From Deltaproteobacteria bacterium (GTDB lineage: Bacteria; Myxococcota_A; Polyangia; JAAYKL01): 64,000 nt of DNA. Below, piece after piece: positions 36,987 to 45,117 of the stretch (positions are counted from its first letter, which is position 1; every line of letters begins with the position of its first letter). The DNA lies in assembly GCA_016936575.1 (NCBI GenBank), contig JAFGXQ010000120.1:1-64000 (forward strand), read 5' to 3'. The position numbers and the translations under genes are program-made. The notes below the pieces were generated by a model. That model was not told the origin of the DNA. It saw only the letters and a list, made by a program, of their open reading frames with translations, and made no database searches.

Positions 36987-38012
36987 ATGAATACGAATAC
37001 AGATGGAAAGAGTCGGTTGGAAGGGCTGCAGACGTATGCGTCGTTGTTGTCGGAGTTGTCGGCGCTGTACGATTCGGTGGTGGGTCTGGGGGTACGAGCG
37101 CGAGAGCAGGCGTTGGTAAAGGTGTTTTGGGAAATGGGAAATCGGATTGTAACGGTGCTTCAGATGGAGGACGGGGTTCGGACGGCGCAGTACGGTGCCA
37201 ATGTGGTGGAACGGCTGGGTAAGGATTTAACAGAAAAATACGGCAAGGGATTTGGGCGTACAAATATGTTTTATATGCGCCGGTTTGCGCTGGAGATGAA
37301 GCGGTCCGATATTGCGCCGGCGCTTTCGTGGACCCACTATAAGGCGCTGTTGGAGGTGGATGATCGGGCGGCACGGGAAAAACTGATGCAGCAGGCGGCG
37401 GATGAGCAGTTGAAGAGCGGTCGCTTGCGACGGTTGGTGAATTGGATGAAAGGCGACGAATCTACGGTGTACGCTTTCCCGCTGACGCCGAGGGAAGGGG
37501 CGCTGAATGTGGTGAAGGTAGAGCGCAACCCGTTTGGTGATTCACCGAAGTGGTTGGTGAATTTGGGGTTTCATGTGCGGTGTGTGATTCCGCTCAAGGG
37601 GGTCACGAAAGTGGTCGATGGGGAGTTGTTGCGTTTGGGGAGCGGTCGGAGGATGGCGCGGGTTGAATTTGCGCGTGCCGCCATAAGATATTGCTATGAG
37701 GCGCAGGTGGTGCGCGTGGTGGATGGGGATACGTTGGTATTGCGGATAAGGCTGGCCAACGGAACGTCGGTGGAAGAGCGGATTCGGTTGCGTGGGGTGG
37801 ATGCGGCGGAGTTGGATATGCCGGAAGGGAAGCAGGCGAAACGCTTTGTGGAACGTCGGGTACGTCGGGGGGATTGGGTGCGGGTGCATACGTATGGGGG
37901 CGATATGTACGGACGGTATGTTTGTGATTTGTTTTACGGGAAACAACAAAACTGGCTGAACCGCGAGTTGGTGGAAAAGCGAGCGGCGAAATTTATGGAC
38001 ATGAAGGTGTAG
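36987..38012 (+). CDS. DUF1016 (YhcG N-terminal)-staphylococcal nuclease fusion
   Basis: Start placed at the ATG at 36987; upstream codons lack a better site. 341 aa. Residues 1-~160 match the YhcG/DUF1016 N-terminal domain (VFWEMGNRIVTVLQ, then GFGRTNMFYMRRFAL, LSWTHYKALLEVDD), usually followed by a PDDEXK nuclease domain. Here the C-terminal ~110 residues are instead a staphylococcal/thermonuclease fold (VVRVVDGDTLVLRIRL, IRLRGVDAAELDMPEG, YGGDMYGRYVCDLFY) with the expected Asp/Arg/Glu-type catalytic positions. DUF1016 domains are associated with restriction and defence loci. A DNA- or RNA-cleaving defence or repair role is inference. REP-like repeats lie just upstream. Confidence 0.82.
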   Translation: MNTNTDGKSRLEGLQTYASLLSELSALYDSVVGLGVRAREQALVKVFWEMGNRIVTVLQMEDGVRTAQYGANVVERLGKDLTEKYGKGFGRTNMFYMRRFALEMKRSDIAPALSWTHYKALLEVDDRAAREKLMQQAADEQLKSGRLRRLVNWMKGDESTVYAFPLTPREGALNVVKVERNPFGDSPKWLVNLGFHVRCVIPLKGVTKVVDGELLRLGSGRRMARVEFARAAIRYCYEAQVVRVVDGDTLVLRIRLANGTSVEERIRLRGVDAAELDMPEGKQAKRFVERRVRRGDWVRVHTYGGDMYGRYVCDLFYGKQQNWLNRELVEKRAAKFMDMKV

Positions 38013-38094
38013 TTGGGGGTAGAGTTGGGTCGCGTTGGTCAAAGCGTTCTTTTTGACTATTTACCACGACATTTTTTTTTGGACCGGAAGGACG

Positions 38095-38118
38095 AAAAGT
38101 TCATTCGAATGAACTTTT
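38095..38118. promoter_or_regulatory. Perfect 24-bp palindrome upstream of smpB
   Basis: AAAAGTTCATTC followed directly by its exact reverse complement. It lies in the gap between the nuclease-fusion stop (38012) and the smpB start (38203). There is no T-run typical of a terminator immediately after it. It could be an operator for a dimeric regulator or a cruciform; undecided. Confidence 0.55.
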
Positions 38119-38202
38119 GTCTCACAATGTAGGTTTTTTGAATACACAAAGTTGGGCAGAGGGCTTTTCCCTTTCAATCAAACCGTGTACAAGAGGCGGG
38201 GT

Positions 38203-38679
38203 ATGGCCAAGGGCAAGAAAAAGAAGAAGCGCTCCCCAGATACCATTTGCGAAAACAAACGGGTGCGGCGCGACTATAATATCGAGGCCACCTTTGAAGC
38301 GGGGCTGGTGCTGGTGGGGACGGAGGTGAAATCTATTCGCGCCGGGAGGGCGAACTTGCTCGATGCCTATGCCAACATCAAAAACGGCGAAGCGTTTCTG
38401 TACGACCTCGATATTGCCCCGTACGATAATGCGGCGCATTTCAATCACGAGCCCAAGCGTAAACGGAAGCTGCTGCTCAATCGTCGCGAAATCGATAAGC
38501 TGGTGACCAAAGTGAAAGAGCGCGGATACACCCTGGTTCCTTTGGATTTACACTTTAAAGCCGGATTCGTGAAAGTGACGTTGGCGTTGGCCAAAGGAAA
38601 AAAACAGTACGACAATCGTCAGGAGATCATGGCAAAACAGGAACGCCGTGAAATGCGGGCGCATTCGCATCGGCGCTAG
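38203..38679 (+). CDS. smpB: SsrA-binding protein SmpB
   Basis: 158 aa. The ATG at 38203 is preceded by AAGAGGCGGGG; upstream in-frame codons would add an unrelated 17-residue extension. Conserved SmpB signatures are present: NKRVRRDYNIEATFEAGLVL, GTEVKSIRAG, LLLNRREID and VPLDLHFK, with a basic C-terminal tail (REMRAHSHRR). SmpB binds tmRNA and delivers it to stalled ribosomes for trans-translation. A Lys-rich N-terminal extension (KGKKKKKR) is longer than in E. coli. I did not find the ssrA gene itself nearby. It is co-directional with the downstream PilZ-like gene (16 bp gap). Confidence 0.96.
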   Translation: MAKGKKKKKRSPDTICENKRVRRDYNIEATFEAGLVLVGTEVKSIRAGRANLLDAYANIKNGEAFLYDLDIAPYDNAAHFNHEPKRKRKLLLNRREIDKLVTKVKERGYTLVPLDLHFKAGFVKVTLALAKGKKQYDNRQEIMAKQERREMRAHSHRR

Positions 38680-38695
38680 CAAATGGAATGTGGCA

Positions 38696-38947
38696 ATGAC
38701 CAATCAGTTTGAACGACCCATGGAAGTGACGAAAATGGAATCGCTTGCGGTGGATGTGGCGACGGTTCTCACGCCCAGACCGCTGCCCCCCGGTTCAAGA
38801 GTGACATTCAACGTCGCAGAGGTGGCGCTGCATGCCAAAGTGGTGGCCATCCAAAAAAGAGGCGACACCCTGTTTGCCGTTACTGTTCGCGTCAACAATG
38901 TGTCGAAGGAAGACCGAGAAAAGTTGCTGCATTCTTTTTCCGGTTAA
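38696..38947 (+). CDS. Small PilZ-like domain protein
   Basis: 83 aa from the ATG at 38696. The sequence (RVTFNVAEVALHAKVVAIQ, then DTLFAVTVRVNNVSKEDREK) looks like the beta-barrel half of a PilZ domain, but the RxxxR and D/NxSxxG c-di-GMP-binding motifs are not both visible, so nucleotide binding is doubtful. It starts shortly after smpB and may be co-transcribed with it. No ribosome binding site stands out. Confidence 0.45.
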   Translation: MTNQFERPMEVTKMESLAVDVATVLTPRPLPPGSRVTFNVAEVALHAKVVAIQKRGDTLFAVTVRVNNVSKEDREKLLHSFSG

Positions 38948-39042
38948 ATTTTTCACCACACCTGTTTGATTTTCCGTCTTTTCCAGTCGTTTCCCATTTC
39001 TCAATTGACATCCGTTCTTCAGTCGGTATCGTTTGGGCCCAT

Positions 39043-39381
39043 ATGTGTTCAGTCGGTTTGTTAAACAGCTCCATCGGAGCGCTTGGAATTCAATTCGCAG
39101 CGGTGGTTTCGGTTCTCGCGGTTATCGCCGGGGCTGCGTATGTGTCGGTTCGGTTTTTTCGTCCGCAGGGGGGGGACGGAGGTCGCAACCGGCGGATGCG
39201 GCGGATTGAATCGCTCACCCTGGAACCGCGGCGTACGTTGCATTTGGTTCATATTGATGATCGGGAAATCGTGGTGGGAATCAGCGAAGGGGGGATGCAG
39301 TTTCACGAGGTAAAAACGGCTGCTGCCGACTCGGTGAGAACAGATGATTCCGAGGGAGGCGAATCCCGTGACCGGCCCTGA
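39043..39381 (+). CDS. FliO-like membrane protein
   Basis: 112 aa with a single membrane helix at about residues 17-39 (IQFAAVVSVLAVIAGAAYVS) followed by a basic cytoplasmic segment. The final part is FliO-like (RRIESLTLEPRRTLHLVHID, REIVVGISEGGMQF), the pattern 'L.l...r.L.LV.v..re.llG.....' of FliO. FliO assists assembly of the FliP pore in flagellar export. The next gene overlaps by 14 bp and encodes SctR/FliP, supporting the call. The ribosome binding site is poor, so the exact start is uncertain. A GGGGACGGAGGTC 13-mer lies inside at 39172-39184. Confidence 0.7.
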   Translation: MCSVGLLNSSIGALGIQFAAVVSVLAVIAGAAYVSVRFFRPQGGDGGRNRRMRRIESLTLEPRRTLHLVHIDDREIVVGISEGGMQFHEVKTAAADSVRTDDSEGGESRDRP

Positions 39382-40021
39382 AAGCAATTGGATGGCGCAT
39401 TTCGGTGTGCTGGCGCTTATGGCGGTGGTGCCGTTCATTGTGGTTGTGGGAACGTCGTTTGCCAAGGTGGCGGTGGTTCTGGGAATTACCCGCAACGCCA
39501 TCGGCGGTCAAAGCGTTATCCCGGTTTCGGTGCTGACCGCCCTGTCTATGGTGATTACCATTTTTATCATGGGGCCGGTGGTTGATGAAATGGTGCAGAC
39601 GCGAATTCCGGATACTTCCCCCGATGACTCGGAAAAAGAAAGCACATTTGCACGCGCGGCGGCGGTGTATCAGGCGATTTCGCCGCCGTTAATCCGGTTT
39701 CTGCAGAAAAACACTCCGCGAGAAGAGCTGGATTTTTTTACCGCACTCGATTCAAATAAACCCGATACAGACCCTTCCGTTCGGGTATTGCTGCTGGCTT
39801 TTGCTTCCAACGAACTGGTGGAGGCGTTTGCGCTCGGTTTTTTGGTGTTGGTGCCGTTTTTGCTGGTGGATTTACTTACCGCCAATACCCTCAGCGCCCT
39901 CGGAATGACAAATATTTCTGTAATTACCGTAGCTTTGCCGTTAAAATTGTTGCTTTTTATCGCAGCAGACGGCTGGCATTTGCTCATAAATGCGTTAATT
40001 GTATCATACGGTGCATCGTAA
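39368..40021 (+). CDS. sctR/fliP: SctR/FliP-family type III export pore protein
   Basis: 217 aa using the GTG at 39368, which has GAGGGAGG eight bases upstream. Hydrophobic core segments match the family: VPFIVVVGTSFAKVAVVLGI, LVPFLLVDLLTANTLSALGM, LPLKLLLFIAADGWHLL. Lys in TSFAK, the lack of a cleavable signal peptide, and the LIVSYG end favour the SctR (injectisome) branch over FliP, but the preceding FliO-like gene favours the flagellar branch. The protein forms the inner-membrane export gate with SctS/FliQ and SctT/FliR. Neither partner follows here; the next gene is lon. Confidence 0.85.
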   Translation: MTGPESNWMAHFGVLALMAVVPFIVVVGTSFAKVAVVLGITRNAIGGQSVIPVSVLTALSMVITIFIMGPVVDEMVQTRIPDTSPDDSEKESTFARAAAVYQAISPPLIRFLQKNTPREELDFFTALDSNKPDTDPSVRVLLLAFASNELVEAFALGFLVLVPFLLVDLLTANTLSALGMTNISVITVALPLKLLLFIAADGWHLLINALIVSYGAS

Positions 40022-40140
40022 AATTGACTTTTGGTGTGTCATCCGAACTAATAGTATCTAGTACTACTTGTTTTTTCAATTCTCGTGACCGTGCAGGAGC
40101 TCGGGAATTGAATCTGTAATCTGCCATGGAGGCGGCCGAT

Positions 40141-42594
40141 ATGGGCGACAAAGACAACAAAACCATACTTCTTGATGAACACGGCGATCCGGTGACCATT
40201 CCCGAGTCTGAAAAAGACAAAAGGCGGGACGGCTCACTGGTACAGATGGAAAAAGAGCACCCCTCGACATTGATTGTGGTTCCCCTAAATGAAAATATTC
40301 TGTTCCCCGGGATGACTATTCCCATGGTGCTGGAGTCATCCAGCTCGCAGAATGCGGTGGAGTTCGCCATGACTCAGGGGCCGTACATCGCGCTGGTGCC
40401 GAGAATTGACCCCCTTCCCAATGAAGTGGAGGAAATTCCCACGCCCCATCCCCGCGAAGTGTCGAACTTCGGTGTGATTGGGAGAGCGTTGAAAATGCTG
40501 AATCTGCCGGACGGAAATCGGTCGGTGGTGGTGGAATGTATCGCCCGGGTGAAAATTACGCGGTACATTCGCGTGAAGCCGTTTTTAATCGGCCGGGTGG
40601 AATATCCGGCTGATACCTATCGGGACACCAAACCCAACAAAGCGTTGTGGCGGGCGGCCAGGATGTCGCTGCAGGAGCTGTTCAAGGAGATTCCCGGGTT
40701 GCCCGAAGGGTTCAACGTGGCGGCGGCAAATCTCGATGGACCGGCGCAGCTGACCGATTTTGTGGCGGCGCACATAGATCTGCCCCGGGTGGAGCGGTTC
40801 GGCCTGCTGTCGGAGTTGCAGGTGGAAAAGCGGCTGGCGATAGTGGCCGAAGCATTGACCCGGGAGCTGGAACTGGCGCGGCTGGCGGGACGGATTCGCG
40901 ATGATATTCGCGAGAAGGTCGAAAAAACACAGCGGGAATACTATCTGCGGGAGCAGTTGAAGGCGATTCGCCGGGAGTTGGGAGAGGAAGTCGACCAGAA
41001 AGACTTGCTGACCCAGGAGCTCGAAGAAAAGATCGATATTGAGGGCGTGCCCGAGGAAGCCGCCAAACGCGCGCGTAAAGAGCTGAAACGGCTGGAGGTG
41101 CTCAATCCCGAATCCCCCGAGTACAACGTGATTCATACGTATTTGGACTGGATTATCTCATTGCCCTGGACGCAGGAGACAACCGACTCCCGGGATTTGC
41201 GCGCGGCGCGTCGGATTCTGGATGAAGACCATTACGGGTTGAAAGAGGTGAAGGAGCGCATCATTGAATTTTTGGCGGTGAAAAAATTGAAACCCGAACG
41301 CAAGGGCGCATTGCTTTGTTTTGCCGGACCGCCCGGGGTGGGAAAGACCAGTCTGGGTCAGTCTATTGCGCGTTGCCTGGGGCGAAAATTTTATCGGTTC
41401 AGTTTGGGGGGAATGCGCGATGAGGCCGAAATCAAAGGGCATCGACGAACGTATATCGGCGCCATGCCCGGAAAAATTCTGCAGGGGCTGAAGTCGGTGG
41501 AGGTGCGTAATCCGATTTTTATGCTGGATGAAATCGATAAACTGGGCAGCAACAGCATCAGCGGCGATCCGTCCAGTGCGATGCTGGAAGTGCTCGATCC
41601 GGCGCAGAATCACGCGTTTCTCGATCACTATATGGACATTCCGTTTGACCTCTCGCAGGTGATGTTCATTTGTACGGCGAATGTAAAGGCGAACATTCCC
41701 GGACCATTGCTGGACCGCATGGAAGTGATTGATATTCCGGGGTACATCGTGGACGAAAAAGTGTCGATTGCCGAGCGTCATTTGGTGCCCCGGCAAATTG
41801 ACGCCAATGGGTTGAAACCATCGCAGCTGAAATTCAGCCGTACGGTGCTGCAGGCGATAATTGAGGGGTGGACAGCGGAAGCCGGGGTTCGAAATCTGGA
41901 AAGAGCGGTGGGTCGGGTATGTCGCAAGGTGGCGGCAAAAGTGGCCAGTGGGCAGGTGAAGGGGAAAATCGCTGTGTCGACGAAATCGATCCCTGATTAC
42001 CTTGGGGGAAAACGGGTGGCCAAAGAATCGTTGAAAAGTCCGAAAGTGGGCACTGCGGTGGGATTGGCGTGGACCCCTGTGGGCGGCGATATTCTGCGGA
42101 TAGAAACCACGCGTATGCCTGGAAAAGGGCGGTTTCACGTAACGGGGCATCTGGGAGACGTGATGCGGGAATCGGTCGACATTGCGGTTTCGTACATTCG
42201 CGCGAATTACAAAGTCCTGAATGTAGATCACGGGATTTTTGAAAAAGAAGATTTACATGTTCATTTCCCGGCGGGTGCAGTGCCCAAGGATGGTCCTTCC
42301 GCCGGCGTGACCATTACCAGTGCGTTGGTTTCATTGCTGGCGGGGAAAAAGGGCGTCCGACCCAACGGAAAAATTGCGATGACCGGCGAAATGACGCTCT
42401 CGGGAGACGTCTTGCCTGTGGGTGGTATTCGTGACAAAGTGCTCGCTGCGCAATCTGCGGGGGTTCAAACTGTGATAGTTCCGTTCGATAATCAGAAGGA
42501 TGTGGCGGAGATTCCCAAGCATACCATCAAGGGATTGAAATTCGTGTATGCCAAAACCTATCCCGATGTGCTGAATGTGGCGATGCAACTGTAA
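40141..42594 (+). CDS. lon: ATP-dependent protease Lon
   Basis: 817 aa. Start at 40141, eight bases after GGAGG; an ATG at 40126 would overlap that site. The order is an N-terminal LAN substrate-binding domain (IVVPLNENILFPGMTIPMVL), central coiled coil (RAR-rich, REYYLREQLKAIRRELGEE), AAA+ domain with Walker A GPPGVGKTS (~396-404) and Walker B (IFMLDEIDKLG), and a C-terminal Ser/Lys protease domain. Catalytic Ser720 is in PKDGPSAGVT and Lys766 in GIRDKVLAA. Lon degrades misfolded and regulatory proteins in the cytosol. The following gene starts directly after the stop codon. Confidence 0.98.
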   Translation: MGDKDNKTILLDEHGDPVTIPESEKDKRRDGSLVQMEKEHPSTLIVVPLNENILFPGMTIPMVLESSSSQNAVEFAMTQGPYIALVPRIDPLPNEVEEIPTPHPREVSNFGVIGRALKMLNLPDGNRSVVVECIARVKITRYIRVKPFLIGRVEYPADTYRDTKPNKALWRAARMSLQELFKEIPGLPEGFNVAAANLDGPAQLTDFVAAHIDLPRVERFGLLSELQVEKRLAIVAEALTRELELARLAGRIRDDIREKVEKTQREYYLREQLKAIRRELGEEVDQKDLLTQELEEKIDIEGVPEEAAKRARKELKRLEVLNPESPEYNVIHTYLDWIISLPWTQETTDSRDLRAARRILDEDHYGLKEVKERIIEFLAVKKLKPERKGALLCFAGPPGVGKTSLGQSIARCLGRKFYRFSLGGMRDEAEIKGHRRTYIGAMPGKILQGLKSVEVRNPIFMLDEIDKLGSNSISGDPSSAMLEVLDPAQNHAFLDHYMDIPFDLSQVMFICTANVKANIPGPLLDRMEVIDIPGYIVDEKVSIAERHLVPRQIDANGLKPSQLKFSRTVLQAIIEGWTAEAGVRNLERAVGRVCRKVAAKVASGQVKGKIAVSTKSIPDYLGGKRVAKESLKSPKVGTAVGLAWTPVGGDILRIETTRMPGKGRFHVTGHLGDVMRESVDIAVSYIRANYKVLNVDHGIFEKEDLHVHFPAGAVPKDGPSAGVTITSALVSLLAGKKGVRPNGKIAMTGEMTLSGDVLPVGGIRDKVLAAQSAGVQTVIVPFDNQKDVAEIPKHTIKGLKFVYAKTYPDVLNVAMQL

Positions 42595-43446
42595 ATGATT
42601 CGCCGTATGCCCAACGTATCGTTGTTGTTTGTCACGGTGCTGCTGATTAGTATCACTGCGAGCGCCGGTAGTGCAAAGTGGCCCAAGCGGGCGGAACGAT
42701 CCGGATTGGATTTGCCTGAAACCCGCAGTTTCGGCGTTTCGTCGTACATGGGGGGGGCGTACATTCCGCAAATCGGTGGAAAAAGCAGCGGTGATTCATT
42801 GGTGCTGGCGCCGGGAGTGGTGTGGAATTTCGCGTTTTCGAAAAAGCTCGGGTTGTTCGGAATGCACGACCTGAACATTTTTCGGTGGGCCAATGTCAAA
42901 ATGCTGGCCATGGGGCATGAAGCGGGTGTTCGGCTGCGTTGGAATGAACACTGGTCAGTGGAGACGGCCTATGTCACCCATCGAACCGAGGTGCTGTGGG
43001 TCGATGATTATAAATCCTATCCGGGCGGTGTCCTGGACCACGGCGCCGAAGTGGGAACCTGGATTCAGGGAGAGCCGATTTCCCGGTTTCGGCTATCGCT
43101 TCATGTGATGGGGCGAATCTTTTCGGTTTACACCGACAAGCAAGGGGTTCTCGGGCACGAATGGCGCATGGCGCTGCTTCCCTGGGATGGACACACGCTC
43201 ATTCTCGCGGTTGAGTTTTTCGAGGTGTGGCGGCAGGATCCCAGGGCCGGGGTAGATAAATTCACGCACAATACGGTTGCCCATATGGAGTGGCGTTCTC
43301 AAATAAAAAACAGTTTCGGTTTTTTCATTTCAGCAATGGTGTCACTGAATATGCAGGTGGGAGAAGTTCCCATGTTGGAGTTGAAGCGGTCGATGATTGG
43401 TGAACCCATGGGGCTCGGCACGGTGGGACTCTTTTTCGAGCTGTAG
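42595..43446 (+). CDS. Exported beta-barrel-like protein
   Basis: 283 aa with a signal peptide (SLLFVTVLLISITASAGSA). The ATG directly follows the lon stop codon, so it is probably translationally coupled. Alternating strands with aromatic girdle residues (SVETAYVTHRTEVLW, LILAVEFFEVWRQDP, SFGFFISAMVSLNMQV) suggest an outer-membrane barrel of about 10-12 strands, although the last residues (FFEL) lack the classic terminal Phe. I do not recognise a family. It runs convergently into hgcB, with 11 bp between the stops. Confidence 0.6.
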   Translation: MIRRMPNVSLLFVTVLLISITASAGSAKWPKRAERSGLDLPETRSFGVSSYMGGAYIPQIGGKSSGDSLVLAPGVVWNFAFSKKLGLFGMHDLNIFRWANVKMLAMGHEAGVRLRWNEHWSVETAYVTHRTEVLWVDDYKSYPGGVLDHGAEVGTWIQGEPISRFRLSLHVMGRIFSVYTDKQGVLGHEWRMALLPWDGHTLILAVEFFEVWRQDPRAGVDKFTHNTVAHMEWRSQIKNSFGFFISAMVSLNMQVGEVPMLELKRSMIGEPMGLGTVGLFFEL

Positions 43447-43457
43447 AAAAAACAATT

Positions 43458-43736
43458 TCAGCAGTCGCAGCAGGCGGTGTTACTTTTTGAAAACACACTG
43501 TTGATGATGGCCGCGGCACAGCCCACGCCGGTCTGGACGGTGATGGCGCCCTGTTCGCAGTTTCTCTGGCACGCACCGCATTCCATGCAGCCGTCTTTTC
43601 GGGCGATTATCGCTTTTTTATTCCGAATGATAAACACCTGATGCGGGCAAACCTGCAGACAGGTACTGCAGCCGTTGCACGCTGTTTCGTTCAATGACAA
43701 AGTGACTACATTTTTTAAGTATTCGTCGGTTTTCAT
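43458..43736 (-). CDS. hgcB: Mercury methylation ferredoxin HgcB
   Basis: 92 aa, started at 43736 after GGGGGAGGAATT. It has two 4Fe-4S motifs (Cys20-x2-Cys23-x2-Cys26-x3-Cys30-Pro and Cys50-x2-Cys53-x2-Cys56-x3-Cys60). An extra conserved Cys73 sits in GVGCAAAI, and the C-terminus has a vicinal Cys pair (Cys89-Cys90, plus Cys92). This is the diagnostic layout of HgcB, in which Cys73 and the C-terminal pair are known to matter for methylation. HgcB reduces the corrinoid of HgcA and may hand over Hg(II). The gene begins 13 bp after the hgcA stop, as in known hgcAB operons. Confidence 0.93.
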   Translation of the reverse strand: MKTDEYLKNVVTLSLNETACNGCSTCLQVCPHQVFIIRNKKAIIARKDGCMECGACQRNCEQGAITVQTGVGCAAAIINSVFSKSNTACCDC

Positions 43737-43749
43737 AATTCCTCCCCCG

Positions 43750-44976
43750 TTACGCGGCAATTTGCGAATACAGCCAAATACCCACGCCCAGGGCGGTGGA
43801 TGCGATTTCAACCGGTACAGCCAGGCGCATTTCCTTTTTTACCCCGGAAAGTGACGTGTATGTGGACGCGCCGGTAAAATTCATTGCCGCATACGCTGCG
43901 ATTCCGGCTGAAATAAACGACAATCCGATCAGCTCCGTCAAATCAATTTGGTTCGTCATTGCCAGACCAAGCGGCACAAGTACGCCGATGGATACCCATA
44001 TGCTTTTCATTGAAAAGGCGCGCCCCGGCAAAAACGGCAGCAGCAACGGTGTCAGCACTGCACCGGAGAGTACGCCGGCGCTCATGTACATCGCAAGCAA
44101 TATAACATAGTGAACAACGCCGTTCAGATACGCGCCGGGAAAGGCCAGGGCCGCAAGGGGGCTGGCAATCGCCAGAATGTACAGCAACACTTTCAGCGCG
44201 GGCCGAAGCTCGATGGGAATGAGCACCAGCCGCTCTTTCAGTGGAAACCGCTTTTCCCGCATGCGTGGCGTGGCCTTGTGGTCGGCATCGATGTATGCAC
44301 CCAAATCAGCTGCCTCGACGGGGCCCCATTTTACCTGAAATCCGGTTTGGGCTTTCACACTGTGCGCGGCGACGCCCGGCGCGCCCAGCTGCGGTAGAAT
44401 GATTTTTCTGGTGTCGACCCGGTCGGCGAGTTGTGTTTTGCGGATGCGCGCGATTAGTTCTTCGGTGCCGAAGGTTCCTTTTCCGGCGGCGCACCACACA
44501 TTGATGCCGTAGGTGTTCAGAACCAGAATCCAAACGTTTCGCCCTGCAAGATGACGACGCAGGTGGTCGAAACTCAGTTTGTAGTTGGCGGTCACCACTA
44601 CGGGACTGTTTCGCGTGGGCTCCCCCAACCCATACAGACCGGGCGCGATCGCATAGGACATTCGCCATTTGCCGAGGCGCGCTTTCACTGCACCCAGACG
44701 GTCTGCGAAATTCAGCGCCGAACCGACATATGAAATGCCGTCTTCGGTTCGGGTGGCCACCGGAATATAGGTTTGCGGCGCCGGCACGCGGGGGCCGCAG
44801 CAGGGTTGACCGGCCGCTGTGTCGGGGCGGGGCGGCGCAGTTTTTAGAAGCGATTGGTGCGCACCGGTGACAATGGGTTGAATCGATTCAATCTGCGAGA
44901 TTTGGGCATCACTCAACGATACCTCGACAATTTTTCCAATGTCGGTTTTTGCTTTTGGATCAGTCATTTCGTTCAT
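43750..44976 (-). CDS. hgcA: Mercury methyltransferase corrinoid protein HgcA
   Basis: 408 aa from the ATG at 44976 (an ATG at 44967 is also possible); the open frame further upstream is not coding-like. The cap-helix motif N-V-W-C-A-A-G-K at residues 159-166 is the hallmark of HgcA, with Cys162 as the cobalt-coordinating residue. Around it is a CdhD-like corrinoid-binding fold (GNW-like GRNVWILVLNTYGI, then KIILPQLGAPGVAAH). The C-terminal ~150 residues hold about five membrane helices (VLLYILAIASPLAALAF, HYVILLAMYMSAGVLSGAVL, WVSIGVLVPLGLAM). HgcA transfers a methyl group from methylcobalamin to Hg(II). With hgcB directly downstream, the pair is complete. Its promoter region is shared with divergent pilT. 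Confidence 0.96.
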   Translation of the reverse strand: MNEMTDPKAKTDIGKIVEVSLSDAQISQIESIQPIVTGAHQSLLKTAPPRPDTAAGQPCCGPRVPAPQTYIPVATRTEDGISYVGSALNFADRLGAVKARLGKWRMSYAIAPGLYGLGEPTRNSPVVVTANYKLSFDHLRRHLAGRNVWILVLNTYGINVWCAAGKGTFGTEELIARIRKTQLADRVDTRKIILPQLGAPGVAAHSVKAQTGFQVKWGPVEAADLGAYIDADHKATPRMREKRFPLKERLVLIPIELRPALKVLLYILAIASPLAALAFPGAYLNGVVHYVILLAMYMSAGVLSGAVLTPLLLPFLPGRAFSMKSIWVSIGVLVPLGLAMTNQIDLTELIGLSFISAGIAAYAAMNFTGASTYTSLSGVKKEMRLAVPVEIASTALGVGIWLYSQIAA

Positions 44977-45117
44977 GAAACATTGTAATTTTCGATTGTC
45001 AATGGGTGATTTTTTGTGCCGGTGAAATATATTGTTAATTGTTGTGAACGGAGTACTTGCCAATAATGGACTTGCGGTGGCACTATATGGACGACGTTGC
45101 AGAGAGGACAGGATGCT
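44977..45117. promoter_or_regulatory. Divergent promoter region, hgcA / pilT
   Basis: About 140 bp AT-rich spacer between two divergent starts, so it must hold promoters for both. No ArsR-type inverted operator and no cobalamin riboswitch could be recognised. Confidence 0.4.

Noticed and set aside
38013-38202. tmRNA (ssrA) gene next to smpB
   Set aside because: The gap is too short and no tRNA-like ends or tag-coding frame could be recognised.
38315-38327. GGGGACGGAGGT match inside smpB taken as another REP copy
   Set aside because: The bases encode the conserved VGTEV segment of SmpB, so the match is probably coincidental.
41158-42231. 357-codon minus-strand open frame
   Set aside because: Antisense shadow of the Lon AAA+/protease region; composition rich in His/Arg with no recognisable family.
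43750-44976. Acetyl-CoA synthase corrinoid subunit (CdhD/AcsD) as an alternative for hgcA
   Set aside because: The NVWCAAGK motif, C-terminal membrane helices and adjacent HgcB-type ferredoxin fit HgcA and not CdhD.
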